This document shows, in pieces, positions 11,370 to 22,639 of a stretch of DNA of 64,000 bases. Every line of letters begins with the position of its first letter. Positions within the stretch are counted from its first letter, which is position 1. Origin of the DNA: Apium graveolens. Lineage: Eukaryota > Streptophyta > Magnoliopsida > Apiales > Apiaceae. The notes beneath the pieces are model-generated. The model saw only the letters and a list, made by a program, of their open reading frames with translations. It ran no database searches and was not told the DNA's origin. The stretch lies in NCBI RefSeq assembly GCF_009905375.1, contig NW_027417638.1, positions 1-64,000 of the forward strand, written 5' to 3'. The translations under genes were made by a program, and so were the position numbers.

Positions 11370-11740
11370 CTCAACGGATAAGACCACTCTGGCTATCCGT
11401 TGATGGAGTAGTTTTACTTAGAAATAAGTTTAGTATTGTAGCACATTTCAGTTTCTGTATTTAAGTTATAATTCTTAGAAGTTGTGGGAAATTATAAGTC
11501 ATGTTGACTACTAGTGGATATGCAAATAGGAGGGCTAATTGTAAAAAATTTCATGCCTTGTAAGTTTATATAAATGAAGTAGTATCAACTGATAAATTAA
11601 AGGCCTTCAACGGATGAGAAACAAAGCTTCAACGGATGTCTCTAAAGCTTCAACGGATAACATCCATCAACGGATGAATGCATCAATGGATAAAGCTTCA
11701 ACTGCTAATACACCAACAGATGAAAACTTCAACGGATGCT
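11370..11740 (+). repeat. Cluster of TCAACGGAT motifs in the LTR
   Basis: At least six direct TCAACGGAT copies (near 11373, 11603, 11627, 11649, 11668, 11730), a variant TCAATGGAT and an inverted ATCCGTTGA (11394). The same motif is repeated in the 49003-49985 LTR (four copies at 49627-49710). AACGG is the core of the plant MSA/MYB element. Confidence 0.8.
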
Positions 11741-12329
11741 CAATTCAATAGCAGTTGACAGTGACAATTCATAAGCTGACAGAGGCACATGGGTTGACAG
11801 AGACAATTGGAATGTGGCAGCCTCTTGGAGGAATCAAGAAAATGCAGCATTTCCATTCTGGTGCAAACAAGGAAGTATTCAAAGATTCACAGATTATCCT
11901 AGATTGCATTGATAGAGAAATGAAGAAGAAACATGTGAAGAACTATTTTAAAATTGTATTTTATCTTTGTCTTCACTTGTAAACTTGGTGATATATAAAC
12001 CAGGTTGTAGCTAGTAATTAGAAATGAATTTTCCAGAGCTGTTTAGAAAAATATAGAGAGAAAATCATCTAGTTTGTACTAGGACGCAGCTGTGATCAAT
12101 TCTTTGAATCACAGATTTTCTGAAATACACATCTCTGGTGGAATAACAAATCCACTAGAAAAGTTTTTAAAACTTTTGTGTTCTTTACATTTGTGTCCTG
12201 AATATATATCTGTCTACACATGCTCAAAGCAATTCACACACAACTGTTCATCAAAACACTCAGCCTTTGAAACTGCTCAAAACTTGAAAAAGTTTTGAAA
12301 TTTACATTCAACCCCCCTTCTGTAAATCT

Positions 12330-15300
12330 TGTGGCACCCTCCAAACCCGGGTCAGAAGTTTGGGGTCCACACACACACCTTAATTATAACCTGCTTATAA
12401 CAATAATAAAGATAATAATAATATATGCAATGACCCTACTTACCAACCACCACGGACCGCAACAGGTTAAAGTATGCACACAAGCCAAACACACTAATAT
12501 ATTACAAACCGTTCAAATCCCAACTATTTCAAATTCAAACTGAGTATTAAACATTATTACAAACTTTTACAAACTTAAATTATTCCAAAAGAAGCCTACT
12601 AGCTCAGCTTTCTCAACCTGAACCCCTAGCTCTCGCGCTGGACTGGGGATCCTCTTTACCAACTGGTTCCTTTTTAACTGGAAAGAATATAAACAACATC
12701 GCACAAATGAGCTAACTAGCTCAGCAAGTCACAATGACAAAACTGAGAATAATGATCATCAGGTGAATATGGTTATGATATCAAGTGAACAATGGATTAC
12801 GATTTAGAATTGGATATTATACTTTTAATTTAAAACCAAGGTTAGGCTGCTGATCAGTCACGCACTAACCCCGAGCAAGGCACACAGCATTGCTCTAACT
12901 ACTGGATCCAAGGCACACATTGGCCTAACTTGACCATTATATGGTCTGACCACGAATCTGGTCCACAATTTTATAAAAACAATCCAATTCTAACATAATA
13001 ACAGAATATGCAATAATAAACAATAACCGAAATCATTAACAACAATAAATGTTTAACAATGAAAGGGTTTCAATCCTTGCAAGGATCAACAAGGTACTTT
13101 CAAAGCTTGAATGCTGGGTAATGAAAGAATTGGATAACAAAGGAAACAACGTTTCAGGGTTTCAAGAATTTGGTCTTTCAAAGCATAAGATATCATGGAT
13201 TGAGTATATAATAATTCAGTTCAGTGTCTGGTATTTAGTTTGTATGTATTTGTGGAGTAGTATCGTAGATTTGTGGTTCGTGTTTGGGTATACAATAATC
13301 AATGGCTTAGAAAGAATATGGTTCATAGCTCAAGAACAATAACTGAAATCAGGATTTAGGTTTCCGTGCTTCAAAGCACTTGCAATGTCAACAAGACTAT
13401 CAAGAATTACAATATCTCGAGAAAATTCAGAACACTTGCCTGATATTAGCTTACTATCCTGCACTTGCTTTCAATCACAATCGTTTTACTCCTCAACTAC
13501 CTGTTTCCCTTTCCTACGCCTTGCCTCTTCTGCTCACATATCATAAGCATCTATCAATCATCAACTCACATGATTCTATTCAACACATACTTCTATCTAC
13601 CCTTCGTTTTACCCAAATCCGATTAACGGATTGAAAGTTATGCGATAATCAAGTAAACACCGAATATATAGACCGATAGTCAATTAACAAGTCACATGTA
13701 GCACATAATACATCACGTAATCAATGATATATTATTTATAAAGAAATCTCGGGTCATAAATAGGCTTTCTGGTATTTAAAATGATTTTTAAAACATTTTT
13801 CGGAATTAAAACGGGTCGTTGGATCAATTTCGGGTTAATAAACAGGGTTCGGTTGGCCCATTCTGGCTCCGAAATAATTTTAGAATAATTATCGAGCCTT
13901 GGAAATAATTTAGAATAATATTTTAAAACTCGAAACTATTTTTCAGAATTTTTAAATTATTTTTAAATAATTAAATCTAATTAAATAACTAATTAAAATC
14001 AATTAATAATTAATTAAATCAATTAATCAATTAATTTTCGAATTAATTGACTAATTAATCAATTAAAAATTAACTGAAATTAATTAACTAATTAATTCAG
14101 ATTTATTTGTGAATTAAAAATAATTTTCGGAATTAAAATAATAATTTTTAGAATTTTCAGAAATTAAAAACGAATTTTTATAATAAAAATAAATAGGAAA
14201 TATGATTTTTAAACATTTTTAAAACAGGAATCCAATTTTTTGCAAAGTCTGGAAACTACAGGGACCAAACTACATCGTTTTCAAAACTGCAGGGACCAAA
14301 CTACAATTTTGCAGTCCAGTCGCCGGGAAAAAATCGGAGTGGCCGGAGAACATGTTCCCGACGTCCTCACCCCACCAACACCTACAGATCACATCTACAG
14401 GTTACCGGGAACACAACCATGCAATCAAAACAACCTAACAATCCCTGAGTTGGCCGGAATTTGGCCGTGAAGTTTTCCAGTTTCCGGCGAACATCGAAAA
14501 ACTTCAAAACACAACTCCCTTCTCTACAGACCTCGTTGGTTCATGAAACTTATACGACTAGATTGCAAATTTCACAGAGAACACAACCCACTATAACACA
14601 GCATCAATCTATCACAGAATAAGAAACCCCCAAATTTCAATTAAGAACATTCATACGGGTTATAAACCCTAATTTTGAAATTCGAAAATTAAACTCAAAT
14701 TTGAACATGTTATTGAACTCCAAATCAGACATATGACATATGAAAATCATCAGGAAAACAATCTCTACAACATGCAATCATCAAATCATACAAACAATCA
14801 TCCGAACAAAAAATCATATTTTTAATAAAATAAATTCGAAAATAAATAAATTTTTAGAAAAATAACCTTGATTTCTGCAGTGAAATAAAGCTCAGAATCT
14901 GATAGAACACCTCAAATCCTTCGTTTTGGTTACTCAAGCTTTAAAAACAGAGATCGGTAACGCCTTCGTTTTGCTGTTTGATTCTTAGAACAGTTTTAAG
15001 AAATTAGGGCTTTTCTCTGAAAATTATATAATTAACTATCTGCAAATGATTTTGATACGAAATAAAATACGGTAAAAGGCTATTTATAATTACGGAAAAT
15101 TTGTATCCCGTTGGATCATTCCGGATATAAGACAGTACGTTTATCTGTAAAAACTGATCCAAACGGTATCGGTTTTCGGGATAATTATCCAAATCAGTAC
15201 AATTTGTACTGCGGTCTTGATCTCAGCGCCTGGTTACACGTATTACGAAGTGATAATTGGAATAGTTTAATAAAAAGCTCCCGTTTATCGAAAATACGGG

Positions 15301-15760
15301 TTTTATTGATTTACCGAAACGAATATTGTATCGAAAATGTTGCGCCGGGACCCGCGCAGGACAAACCGTAAGCCGGATCGAAAAAGTCGAAACATGAAAA
15401 ATGCTCGGAATATTCCAATTAGGTTAGGAAGGAGTTCTCGGAAGAGTTTCGGGTTCCAAAAACGTAACAACGGTTGACGTCGGTTGGTTCCTGTTTTTAT
15501 AAAATAGATTTTAATTAACCGGAAAAAGATTTTAGAAATTTCATATGATTCTTATAAATCCATATATCAACATAAAAATAATTAGGAAGATATGATAATT
15601 ATCTATATTTTATTTTGGACATATAAAAATTAAAATACTCAATTAATATTATTTTTGAATATTCAAGTACAGATAACACTTAACAATTAACTCACAGAAT
15701 AGATACTGGGCACACATAATAATATCAAAAATAATTACACGATATATCCCGGATATTACA
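12330..15760 (-). mobile_element. Gypsy (Tekay/Del-like) solo LTR, 3.4 kb
   Basis: Bounded by TGTGGCACCC and GATATTACA and flanked by AATCT (12325-12329 and 15761-15765), a perfect 5-bp target duplication. On the - strand it starts TGTAATATCCGGG and ends GGAGGGTGCCACA, comparable to the 40500-44775 LTR (TGTAACGACCG to GAGGGCGTCACA). No internal domains are present. It sits inside the copia-type LTR 25 bp before that LTR's end, so it is the younger insertion. Short frames inside it show no protein resemblance. Confidence 0.88.
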
Positions 15761-16197
15761 AATCTCATTGTTAGTTACTTGGGAATAACAGATATTTTAA
15801 ATTAAATTGATAAAAAATATTAAATTTAGTAGTAAAATTATTATATACATTAGTCTCGTATTTAAATCTCATCAACAACATTAGCTAATTAATAAAATTA
15901 CAACTAATTTATACATTCATCTCAAGTTTGAATTTCACCAATAACATTTAGTACCATAAACAATATTTATTAATTACAATGTAAACAAATTTCATTTAAC
16001 AAATAATTCATACATATAATTCATATTACAAATACGACAAAAAAATATATTAAAAATAATGAAAAACTAGAGCTTGTAAAAACAACTGATACGAATTAAT
16101 TATACACAAATTTAATATTATGATTTAAAACTATTCCAAAACAAGTTCATATAAAATTTATGCGACTCTTCCCTAATAATTGATTTTCACCCATTAT

Positions 16198-16535
16198 AAT
16201 GCGTTCGTTTAAGTTATTTATAAAAATGAAAAATTCAATTATTTTTAATGAAAGAATTTTAAAATATTTATTTACAAATAATTGAATGTATTGATTTACA
16301 TGTACAAATAAATGACTCATTACCTCCTATTTAGAAAATAAATAGTATCTTTTATTTTTTTACACGTACATTTAAAAGTTTTACCAATGTAGTAAAAAAT
16401 ATCGTTTTCAAAATCTTTTTTTGGAATAAAAGTTATAAACTAATTATTTTATTTGCAAAAAAACATTAAAAAAATAATTTATTTACTATATAGTCAAACT
16501 TTTTAAAATTACGTGCAAAAAAGTCAAACGATTAT
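16198..16535 (+). repeat. MITE-like repeat, copy 1
   Basis: A ~340-bp AT-rich repeat beginning TAATGCGTTCGTTTAAGTT and ending GTCAAACGATTATTA, with imperfect inverted ends. A second copy lies at 57137-57480 in the same orientation, with the shared blocks TTATTTATAAAAATGAAAAA and TTTACTATATAGTCAAACTT. The superfamily is not determined. Confidence 0.6.
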
Positions 16536-16559
16536 TACAAACATAGAGAGTATTTTTTA

Positions 16560-17285
16560 TGACAAAATAATATGATCCAATGAATACCCGATCTGAAATT
16601 TAAAATTTTGGATTTACCCAAACCTAAATTTTTTGATTTGAATTTGGATATGAAATTGATTTTTAACCTCGAAAAATTTTGAATTTGGATTTGGATTTCG
16701 AGTATATCGAGCCAAAATACGAAACGCAATTCAAACTTGATCCGAACTTGAAACCCGAAATAAACCTGAACATATGTATTATAATTATATATATTACACA
16801 TTATAATATATTTTATAATATATATATATATATATATTTCCCGGAACCTATATTTTTATATTTATGTTAAATTTTAACTAAATAAATTTAATAAAATTTA
16901 ATTATTGTATAATTAAAACAGTTGATAAGGTGCATAGAGAATCTTCTAGTAATAAATTTAATTAATTGGGTATCTATTAAGTTGATTTTTAAAATGTTAG
17001 TTATACATATAAAACACAATTAAAATTGTGGTGAAATGGTTGAAAATGGACTGTTAAAATGTTTCACTTGCAAGTCACAATTTTGATCTCAATCACTTGA
17101 AATATTATTAATTTATACAAAATTTTCAATTTCGGGTTTGAGTTTCGGATTTCAAATTTTGGGCGTGAATATTTAATTTAAAAAAATATATGTTTCACAT
17201 ATACCCGAATCCGATGAATTAGGTTCGGATATGCATTTTTGAGTATTTTCCGGGTTTAGACCGAACAATGAAATTCAGTTTGTTA
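16560..17285. repeat. Possible non-autonomous element with CCGAA-rich arms
   Basis: The left arm is rich in TTTGGATT/CCCGAAA strings. The right arm carries CCCGAATCCGATGAATTAGG and CCGGGTTTAGACCGAAC. An AT-rich centre lies between them. The layout resembles non-autonomous DNA elements with subterminal repeats, but no clean terminal inverted repeat or target duplication was found. Confidence 0.3.
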
Positions 17286-18601
17286 CGGTTCTGAAAATCA
17301 TAATATACTTAACAAATAATATTAAAAGGCGAGTTTTTGACAAAACTTGAATATAATAACCAAAAACCAAAACCAAGGAAGTAGTTCCATCTTTGGAAAA
17401 ATAGTATATTTAATGAATGGATCAATAAGTTGTATAAATATATAGTAGCATATAATCCGTGTGATTTACGAATAACTTTTAACATGACTTTTTTTATTAC
17501 CATCTTGATTTAAAATTATATTTTCAATAGTTGGGAAATTAATTGAAAAAGATAATAAGTGATAATAATATATAGTTTATTGTATTTTGAGACAAATAGA
17601 TGATGGTGAAAAATCAAAATACCCATCATTTGGAGGGGGCAAATTATCAAAACACAGTTTTGGCGATAAATATTCACCGAATAAGTATCTTGGAGATGCG
17701 TGTTTATTTCTTTTATCTCCGCGTGTTCCATTTTGGCAAATGCATGTTTTTTACCGAATTTTAAATAGTTGAATACGCACCTCCTGAATGCCATATTTTG
17801 GGTAGTGTTCAATTATTTTATTTTGGGCAGTTGATCTCCAAAAATGAGGTATTTTGATATTTTTTTAATAGATGAAGGGGGTTGTACCTGAATCCTAAAT
17901 ATAGATAATATAAAGTCTATAGATAATATGTTGATAATATGTTGTTAACGAGACTTGAACCAAGTGTTATGAAATACAGAATATCCAAATAAAAAATTAA
18001 AAATTTAATATGCTAAGGGGATTCGAACCCAGGTCCTACAAAAGTTATTAAGATATTAATATATTGAATATTATTTTATCATTACATCTAAGGGTTCTCA
18101 TATTTTGCTTAAGATCTAAGATTGTTCTAAGATTGTTATTTATCATACCAAATAACTATACCGAACAACCAACAATACTATCAAATAGAGGGAGCCTATA
18201 ACTCAGTAATGCACCGGTTGATTCCAACATTTGTTATCTTATTGTTAATATAATGTTAACCACATTATACCGAACAACCAACTTTCAAATAGTGAAGTCT
18301 ATAACCGATGCGATACATGGATTAATTCCTAACATTTGAATATAATGTTTAACCGCATTTTCTATTCAGTCTTTTTCAAAATTATTGTTCATATTCAGTT
18401 AATATTATAATTTAAGTGTTAGTTTTTTTATAATCTAATTTAAGTATTAACTGTGTTAACTTATTTGAAAAATAAAATATATTTTTGGTAGGTATTAGGT
18501 TGTATGATCTTTACAGAAAAAGATGTGATTAAATAAAAAAAATGTAAATCTAATTGGTGACAAAATGAGTGAAACGAAGTGAGTATTATAATGGAGAATG
18601 T

Positions 18602-18993
18602 TAGCTCCAGTTGCAAGATAAAGAAAGAATATGCTCTTGTATTCTTCATAAAAAGAATACAAGACAAAACAAGTGGAACAAAGTGAGAATATTCTTCATA
18701 AAAAGGTGACAAAACAAGTGGAACAAAGTGAGAATTATAATTGAGAATGTTATAATTTTGAAGTTTAAAATAGATTGGCATGTACCGAACCTAAATATTC
18801 TATTAATGGAATTTGTTGAATAAAATACTATAATGGCTGGGCATATTGAAAAAGTTAAAGAACATATATTTAATGAATTCGAATATGCTCTTGTATTGGG
18901 CTGTTCAACTAAATAGATTTTAAAATAAATAGGTGAATATAAAAAATGCGCAGTTTTTTTAGCTCCAGTTGCAAGATAAAGAAAGAATATGCA
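18602..18993 (+). repeat. Direct repeats flanking a ~300-bp segment
   Basis: TAGCTCCAGTTGCAAGATAA continuing into AGAAAGAATATGC occurs at about 18602-18635 and again at 18959-18993. Between them GTGGAACAAAGTGAGAAT is also duplicated (near 18671 and 18717). It looks like nested local duplication upstream of U3. Confidence 0.65.
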
Positions 18994-19138
18994 TACAAGT
19001 ATCTAATCCTACAAAATACATGGGGCAAATGAAAAGAGATCAAGAAAAAAGTTATATTGCATGCTAAGTTTTGCCCCAGACCTTAACTTTTCAAAAGTTA
19101 AAAATACACTCATAGAGTGTTACTAGAAACTCGTGAAT

Positions 19139-19180
19139 ATCCCACATTGAAAGAACTTGAAACAAATACTCTGTATATTA
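19139..19180 (+). promoter_or_regulatory. U3 promoter: USE and TATA (Pol III spacing)
   Basis: USE ATCCCACATTG at 19139-19149 and TATATTA at 19174-19180 are separated by 24 nt. U3 starts at 19205, 31 nt after the TATA start. In plants U3 is a Pol III gene, and this spacing agrees. Confidence 0.85.
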
Positions 19181-19204
19181 ACAAGGTGTGCAACCCTTTT
19201 GCTC

Positions 19205-19430
19205 ACGACCTTACTTGAACAGGATCTGTTCTATAGTAATCGTACCTCTGTATCCTTGATTTCTAAGGAGACAGGTGACCAAGTCTGGTGGATGAATCAT
19301 GACTGCAGGACCAGAGCGTGATTAACAGCCCTGCATGGTCAGTGCACCATTCAGAGCCGTAGAGGATCGTTCTCAGCTGGGGTTTCCCGGCTGGGGTGGT
19401 CTTGCAGTTGTCTGACAGACCCCCTTAAAC
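19205..19430 (+). ncRNA. U3: U3 snoRNA (copy 1)
   Basis: It begins ACGACCTTACTTGAACAGGA and continues GGATCTGTTCTATAG, the conserved 5' region of plant U3 (boxes A'/A) that pairs with pre-18S rRNA. The box B/C region is visible around GAGCGTGATTAA and GCCGTAGAGGATCG, and box D TCTGA lies at 19411-19415. U3 is the box C/D snoRNA of the small-subunit processome, needed for 18S rRNA maturation in the nucleolus. Length is about 226 nt, normal for plants. USE/TATA at Pol III spacing and a T6 run at 19433-19438 complete the gene. It opens the first array, upstream of U5 and U4. A second full copy lies at 53819. Confidence 0.93.
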
Positions 19431-19432
19431 TC

Positions 19433-19438
19433 TTTTTT
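19433..19438 (+). terminator. Pol III T-run after U3
   Basis: Six T shortly after box D, consistent with Pol III termination of plant U3. Confidence 0.75.
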
Positions 19439-19633
19439 GCTGCCCTCTTCATTTGGAGTGGTCTGCTAAAACATGGTGGCTTTTGTACATTCACAGACAT
19501 TAACCCTTTTTTTCGTGCATCAAAGACCTTAACCTCTTTTCCCCACTGTTTTTCTTTGGATTCTTAAAATATTTGCTACTTATGAGTTGAGACCTGTACA
19601 TCTTTAATCAAGGGGAACAGGGATGGTTGGGGC

Positions 19634-19675
19634 AAGACCAGAGCGTGATTAACAGCCCTCAGTGGTCAGTATGCC
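19634..19675 (+). pseudogene. U3 snoRNA fragment
   Basis: ACCAGAGCGTGATTAACAGC and the nearby GTGGTCAGT repeat the central (box B) part of the U3 gene 330 bp upstream. Neither the 5' nor the 3' part is present. It is a local duplication scar. Confidence 0.8.
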
Positions 19676-20271
19676 GCAGGTTCCCGTCTCTGCTATAAAT
19701 GGATTTTTCTTTACTGGGACGGGCACATTACATTTCTAAGCATATTCTCTGCCTTGTATGTCCCATTTCTTCCAAGGAGCCGCAACACTAAGTTCAGGGT
19801 GTAGGGCAAAGAAAATGAGCTCAAACCGCACCTACATACGACAAATACAGAATAGTTTATTAGAGAACTGAAAATTGGACTACATCACAACAGTTAAAAT
19901 CACTAGAACATTTAACAAAGATGGCCAAAACAGCAAACACAATTTCAAAGCACCTGATCATTTCCCTTTCCTGTGCATTCCAATCTCTCGGGCGACATCA
20001 ACCATAGCCTGTCAGCATAAAATAAACAAGCTGAATACGTTACTAAACTACAGTGTAATGCATTTCATCTTTTTTATAAAATAGAGGTTATAGGTTTCAG
20101 GTTTTAGGTTTTCTGGCCCCAATTTTCTGTAATAGCCAAGTGAATTAGCTATTGACAATTCTTGCGTGATACTTAAGAAAGTATAAGGGCAGGCTGGATT
20201 GCATGAAAATGGTGAACGACGTTGTCAACATCACATATCAAAGAGCTGACCGGATTCCTTCTAATTAAACG

Positions 20272-20346
20272 CAGCCATGTGACGAGCACATAGCGAACTA
20301 TTCTTTTGCCTAGGGACATACGCCTATTTTTAGAGTGGGGTTTATC
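20272..20346 (+). pseudogene. U5 snRNA pseudogene with internal deletion
   Basis: The 5' arm CAGCCATGTGACGAGCACAT and AGCGAACTATTCTTTTGCCT are clear. Then the rest of loop I and the returning 3' arm are missing, and the sequence resumes at CATACGCCTATTTTTAGAG next to the Sm site. Without loop I and the stem it cannot act as U5. Its upstream flank (acatcacatatcaaagagct) matches those of the 2153 and 63185 remnants, not that of the functional gene at 21043. Confidence 0.85.
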
Positions 20347-20466
20347 TATGGAACACCTAACAATTCAAGCCATAAGATTTATGCAATCAATCGATGAAAA
20401 GGGTATACCTAAATCTTAACTTTGAAGTGTTTTAACAAACCTGTTCTACAATTGACGTGCTTCTCC

Positions 20467-20573
20467 TTTTTTGTCAACTGATAAGAACGTTCATGTGTCT
20501 TGATTCATTTAGTTAATGCTTTTTTTGTCAACTGATAAGAACGTTCATGTGTCTTGATTCATTTAGTTAATGC
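20467..20573 (+). repeat. Tandem duplication, 54-bp unit x2
   Basis: The unit starting TTTTTTGTCAACTGATAAGA and ending TTTAGTTAATGC is present twice, head to tail and essentially identical, so it is a recent duplication between the U5 remnant and the U5 gene. Confidence 0.9.
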
Positions 20574-20954
20574 TTTCTGAAAGTTTACCTTCTACTATGT
20601 CCATCAAGTTATTTCCCGTGACTTCTATTAATTAATTTGGAGTTCATATCGCAAAAGCTAAAGATATTTAGCATAAAATAATGCAATAAGGAAATTTGTT
20701 GTGTTCTTCCCCTGTCCTGTCCCCTGGTTTACTTGGTGGAGTAAAGCCTTTTTCCTATTGAAGACCTGCAAAGCTTTGAATTTTAGACCACTCCGTTTTA
20801 CATATTTTGACGGTCTCCTCGTTTGGCTTCTAGCTTTAAAACTTCAATAAAGGTTATATGGACTCTGAACTATTTCTTCTTATATTTAAATAGCACCAAA
20901 AGACAATATATTGTGAAGTGCATGCGAGCACTTGATCTACTCCGGTTAGCATAC

Positions 20955-21015
20955 AACCCGCATCGAAAATATTATTTCACATCCATAAATAAATCGTCTA
21001 GCACACCTATAAATA
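20955..21015 (+). promoter_or_regulatory. U5 promoter: USE-like and TATA
   Basis: AACCCGCATCG at 20955-20965 resembles the USE, and TATAAATA lies at 21008-21015, about 35 nt before the U5 start. The 42-nt gap is longer than the usual Pol II value (~33), so the USE assignment is less certain than for U2 and U4. Confidence 0.6.
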
Positions 21016-21042
21016 ACTAGCACCGAGGAAGCTTTAAAATCA

Positions 21043-21168
21043 CACAGCCATGTGATGAGCACAAAGCGAACTATTCTTTCGCCTTTTACTAAAGAATACC
21101 GTGTGCTCGTCACTCATAGTGGCATACGCCTATTTTTGGAGGGGTCTTCCTTTTGGTTGGCTCCCTAC
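21043..21168 (+). ncRNA. U5: U5 spliceosomal snRNA
   Basis: The invariant loop I CGCCTTTTACTAAAG is intact, closed by a long stem (GTGATGAGCAC pairing with GTGCTCGTCAC; GCCATG facing CATAGTGGC). The Sm-protein site ATTTTTGGAG follows near 21132, then a 3' hairpin GGGGTCTTCC..GGCTCCC. U5 holds both exons during splicing and is part of the U4/U6.U5 tri-snRNP. A 3'-box-like CAATTTAAGTTCA follows directly. It is the only U5 in the window with all elements; three other copies are broken. The 5' end is placed from the stem and TATA and may be off by a few nt. Confidence 0.92.
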
Positions 21169-22202
21169 AATTTAAGTTCATAATTAATAATTAATTCCAT
21201 AGTTTAAATTGTTTTACTCACATGTGTTTGAAAAAAATTAAATATCAGATTTGTCACTCTTACTAATATTGATTAATAGAAAATTTGTATTTGTAAGTGT
21301 TAAATAAATTGATTACCAAGTGCAAATGATATCGATAAATGCACATATATGTGCTCGACAAGTAAAATTACTTCGAGTATCACACATTTTTCTTTTTTGA
21401 ATGATACAACAAGCAACAAAATGAAAAGTTGTGAATTCTAGTATTTTATATAATATGTGGAGATTCTAAGAGATCTATTTACCAATTATTTTTAATTAAT
21501 TAAAATAACTTTAAATTTAAAATAATTATTACTCAAAATTTTTTAAGATCTAAATATAATACATAAAATACTAGAATACACGAACTTTCACTTGGTTATA
21601 GTAACATTCAGGAAAAATATAGACTTAATAAAATATTATTCTTAGTTCTCAAGCACGTGTAATTTTTTTAGTTTGAATACATTTATTTTTTTATAATTAC
21701 TATTAAACTTTGAGGGACGTGTAGTGTGTAGCACAAGTATAACAAAATTGGCATTCCAAAGGTGTTGCAAAATGAAAAGGCAATGCATTAGAACTTCGCA
21801 AATTCAATTGGTAAATTCATAAGTTCAATTCCAACTAGATGCCGGTTAAGTGCTCCTCGCTTATAATAGTATACCTAATTTTGAAGGGTGTCTACTGATT
21901 TTGCCACTACAACTTCAAAAATTTTTAAAATTAATTTTAAACATTTACTTAAAATCTACTTAGGTGTTCAACTCGAACTTTCTACCTCTAATTTTGCAAA
22001 AAAATATTGGTTGTTGAAGTTTGTATCATTTCCTTATTTTGTAAAATAATTATGTAAAACATCGTAAACTCTCGGTTTAGAAGGAGAAAACAACTTCTTA
22101 TTTTAAGAATAAGATTAAAATTAAAAAAATGAAATGACCAAAGCTTGGGAAATGTTAAAACACTCTAGCACTTTTTTTCACTAGTCATACACTCGAACAC
22201 CT

Positions 22203-22254
22203 AAACCACATCGCTTGATTTCTCAATAAAATTAGGAGGCAGCTGTTTAAAATA
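22203..22254 (+). promoter_or_regulatory. U4 promoter: USE and TATA (Pol II spacing)
   Basis: AAACCACATCG at 22203-22213 (USE) and TTTAAAATA at 22246-22254 are separated by 32 nt, and U4 starts 33 nt after the TATA start. This is the plant Pol II snRNA layout. Confidence 0.78.
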
Positions 22255-22278
22255 CAAACAAGTACCAAGTTTAGTGGC

Positions 22279-22433
22279 ATCTTTGCGCTTGGGGCAATGA
22301 CGCAGCTAGTGAGGAACTAACCGAGGCGCGTCAATTGCTGGTTGAAAACTATTTCCAAACCCCCTCCTTGGTCTTGGCTTTGCCTCGTGTCATTGAGAAT
22401 TTTTGGAAGGGTTCCCTCTAAACTAGGGAAAAG
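22279..22433 (+). ncRNA. U4: U4 spliceosomal snRNA
   Basis: The 5' part ATCTTTGCGCTTGGGGCAAT is the U4 stem II strand, complementary to U6 GCCCCTGCGCAAGGA. Next come the 5' stem-loop (CTAACCGAGGCGCGTC), the central CTGGTTGAAAACTATT, and the Sm site ATTTTTGG near 22400 followed by the 3' hairpin (AGGGTTCCCTCT). U4 chaperones U6 until spliceosome activation. Length ~155 nt agrees with plant U4. The 3' box CAATTCTCAGTTTAA matches the plant Pol II CA-N-AGTNNAA signal. Minor variation (GGAACTAACC against GGTACTAACC in the 55003 copy) lies outside the main pairing. Probably functional and the only intact U4 here. Confidence 0.94.
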
Positions 22434-22438
22434 CCCTA

Positions 22439-22453
22439 CAATTCTCAGTTTAA
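22439..22453 (+). terminator. U4 3' box
   Basis: CAATTCTCAGTTTAA directly after the U4 end matches the plant Pol II snRNA 3' processing signal CA(N3-10)AGTNNAA. Confidence 0.75.
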
Positions 22454-22639
22454 TATTTTTCTAGTCCCACCCAAACCAACTTCACTAAATATCTCAACAG
22501 TTTACATCACGCTTGCTAAATACTAGTAACAGTTTAAAGCAGCAATCAAATATGATTTCTATAGCACAGAGGGCAATAAAAGCTTAAGAACTGATCTTCG
22601 TACCTTGCTTGTGGAAACATAACACCAACCTTCCTGATT

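Larger units (their letters stand above)
11299..15790 (+). mobile_element. Copia-type solo LTR with a nested gypsy solo LTR
   Basis: The LTR starts TGTTAGGAATATG at 11299 and ends GGGAATAACA at 15790, flanked on both sides by GATAT (11294-11298 and 15791-15795), a perfect 5-bp target duplication. Without the nested insertion (12330-15765) it is about 1056 bp. Its relative at 49003-49985 has the same ends and order. No internal retrotransposon domains remain, so it is a solo LTR left by unequal recombination. The upstream half holds a cluster of TCAACGGAT motifs. The family resembles plant copia LTRs ending in a C-rich stretch (TTCAACCCCCCTTCTG), but the lineage is not proven. Confidence 0.88.
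15796..18600. other. AT-rich intergenic region without recognised genes
   Basis: Mostly A/T with no coding pattern. It contains a MITE-like repeat (16198-16535) and a CCGAA/CGGGTTT-rich element (16560-17285). Near 17945 and 18016 are short tRNA-B-box-like strings (ggattcgaacc) that may be old SINE or primer-site remnants. Confidence 0.6.

Noticed and set aside
12295..15371. Several ORFs of 60-100 codons between 12.3 and 15.4 kb
   Set aside because: All lie in the solo gypsy LTR; composition is AT-driven and no family pattern is visible.
18005..18050. Possible tRNA (GGGATTCGAACCCAGGTCC)
   Set aside because: Only a B-box-like string in antisense sense; no cloverleaf or A box could be found around it.
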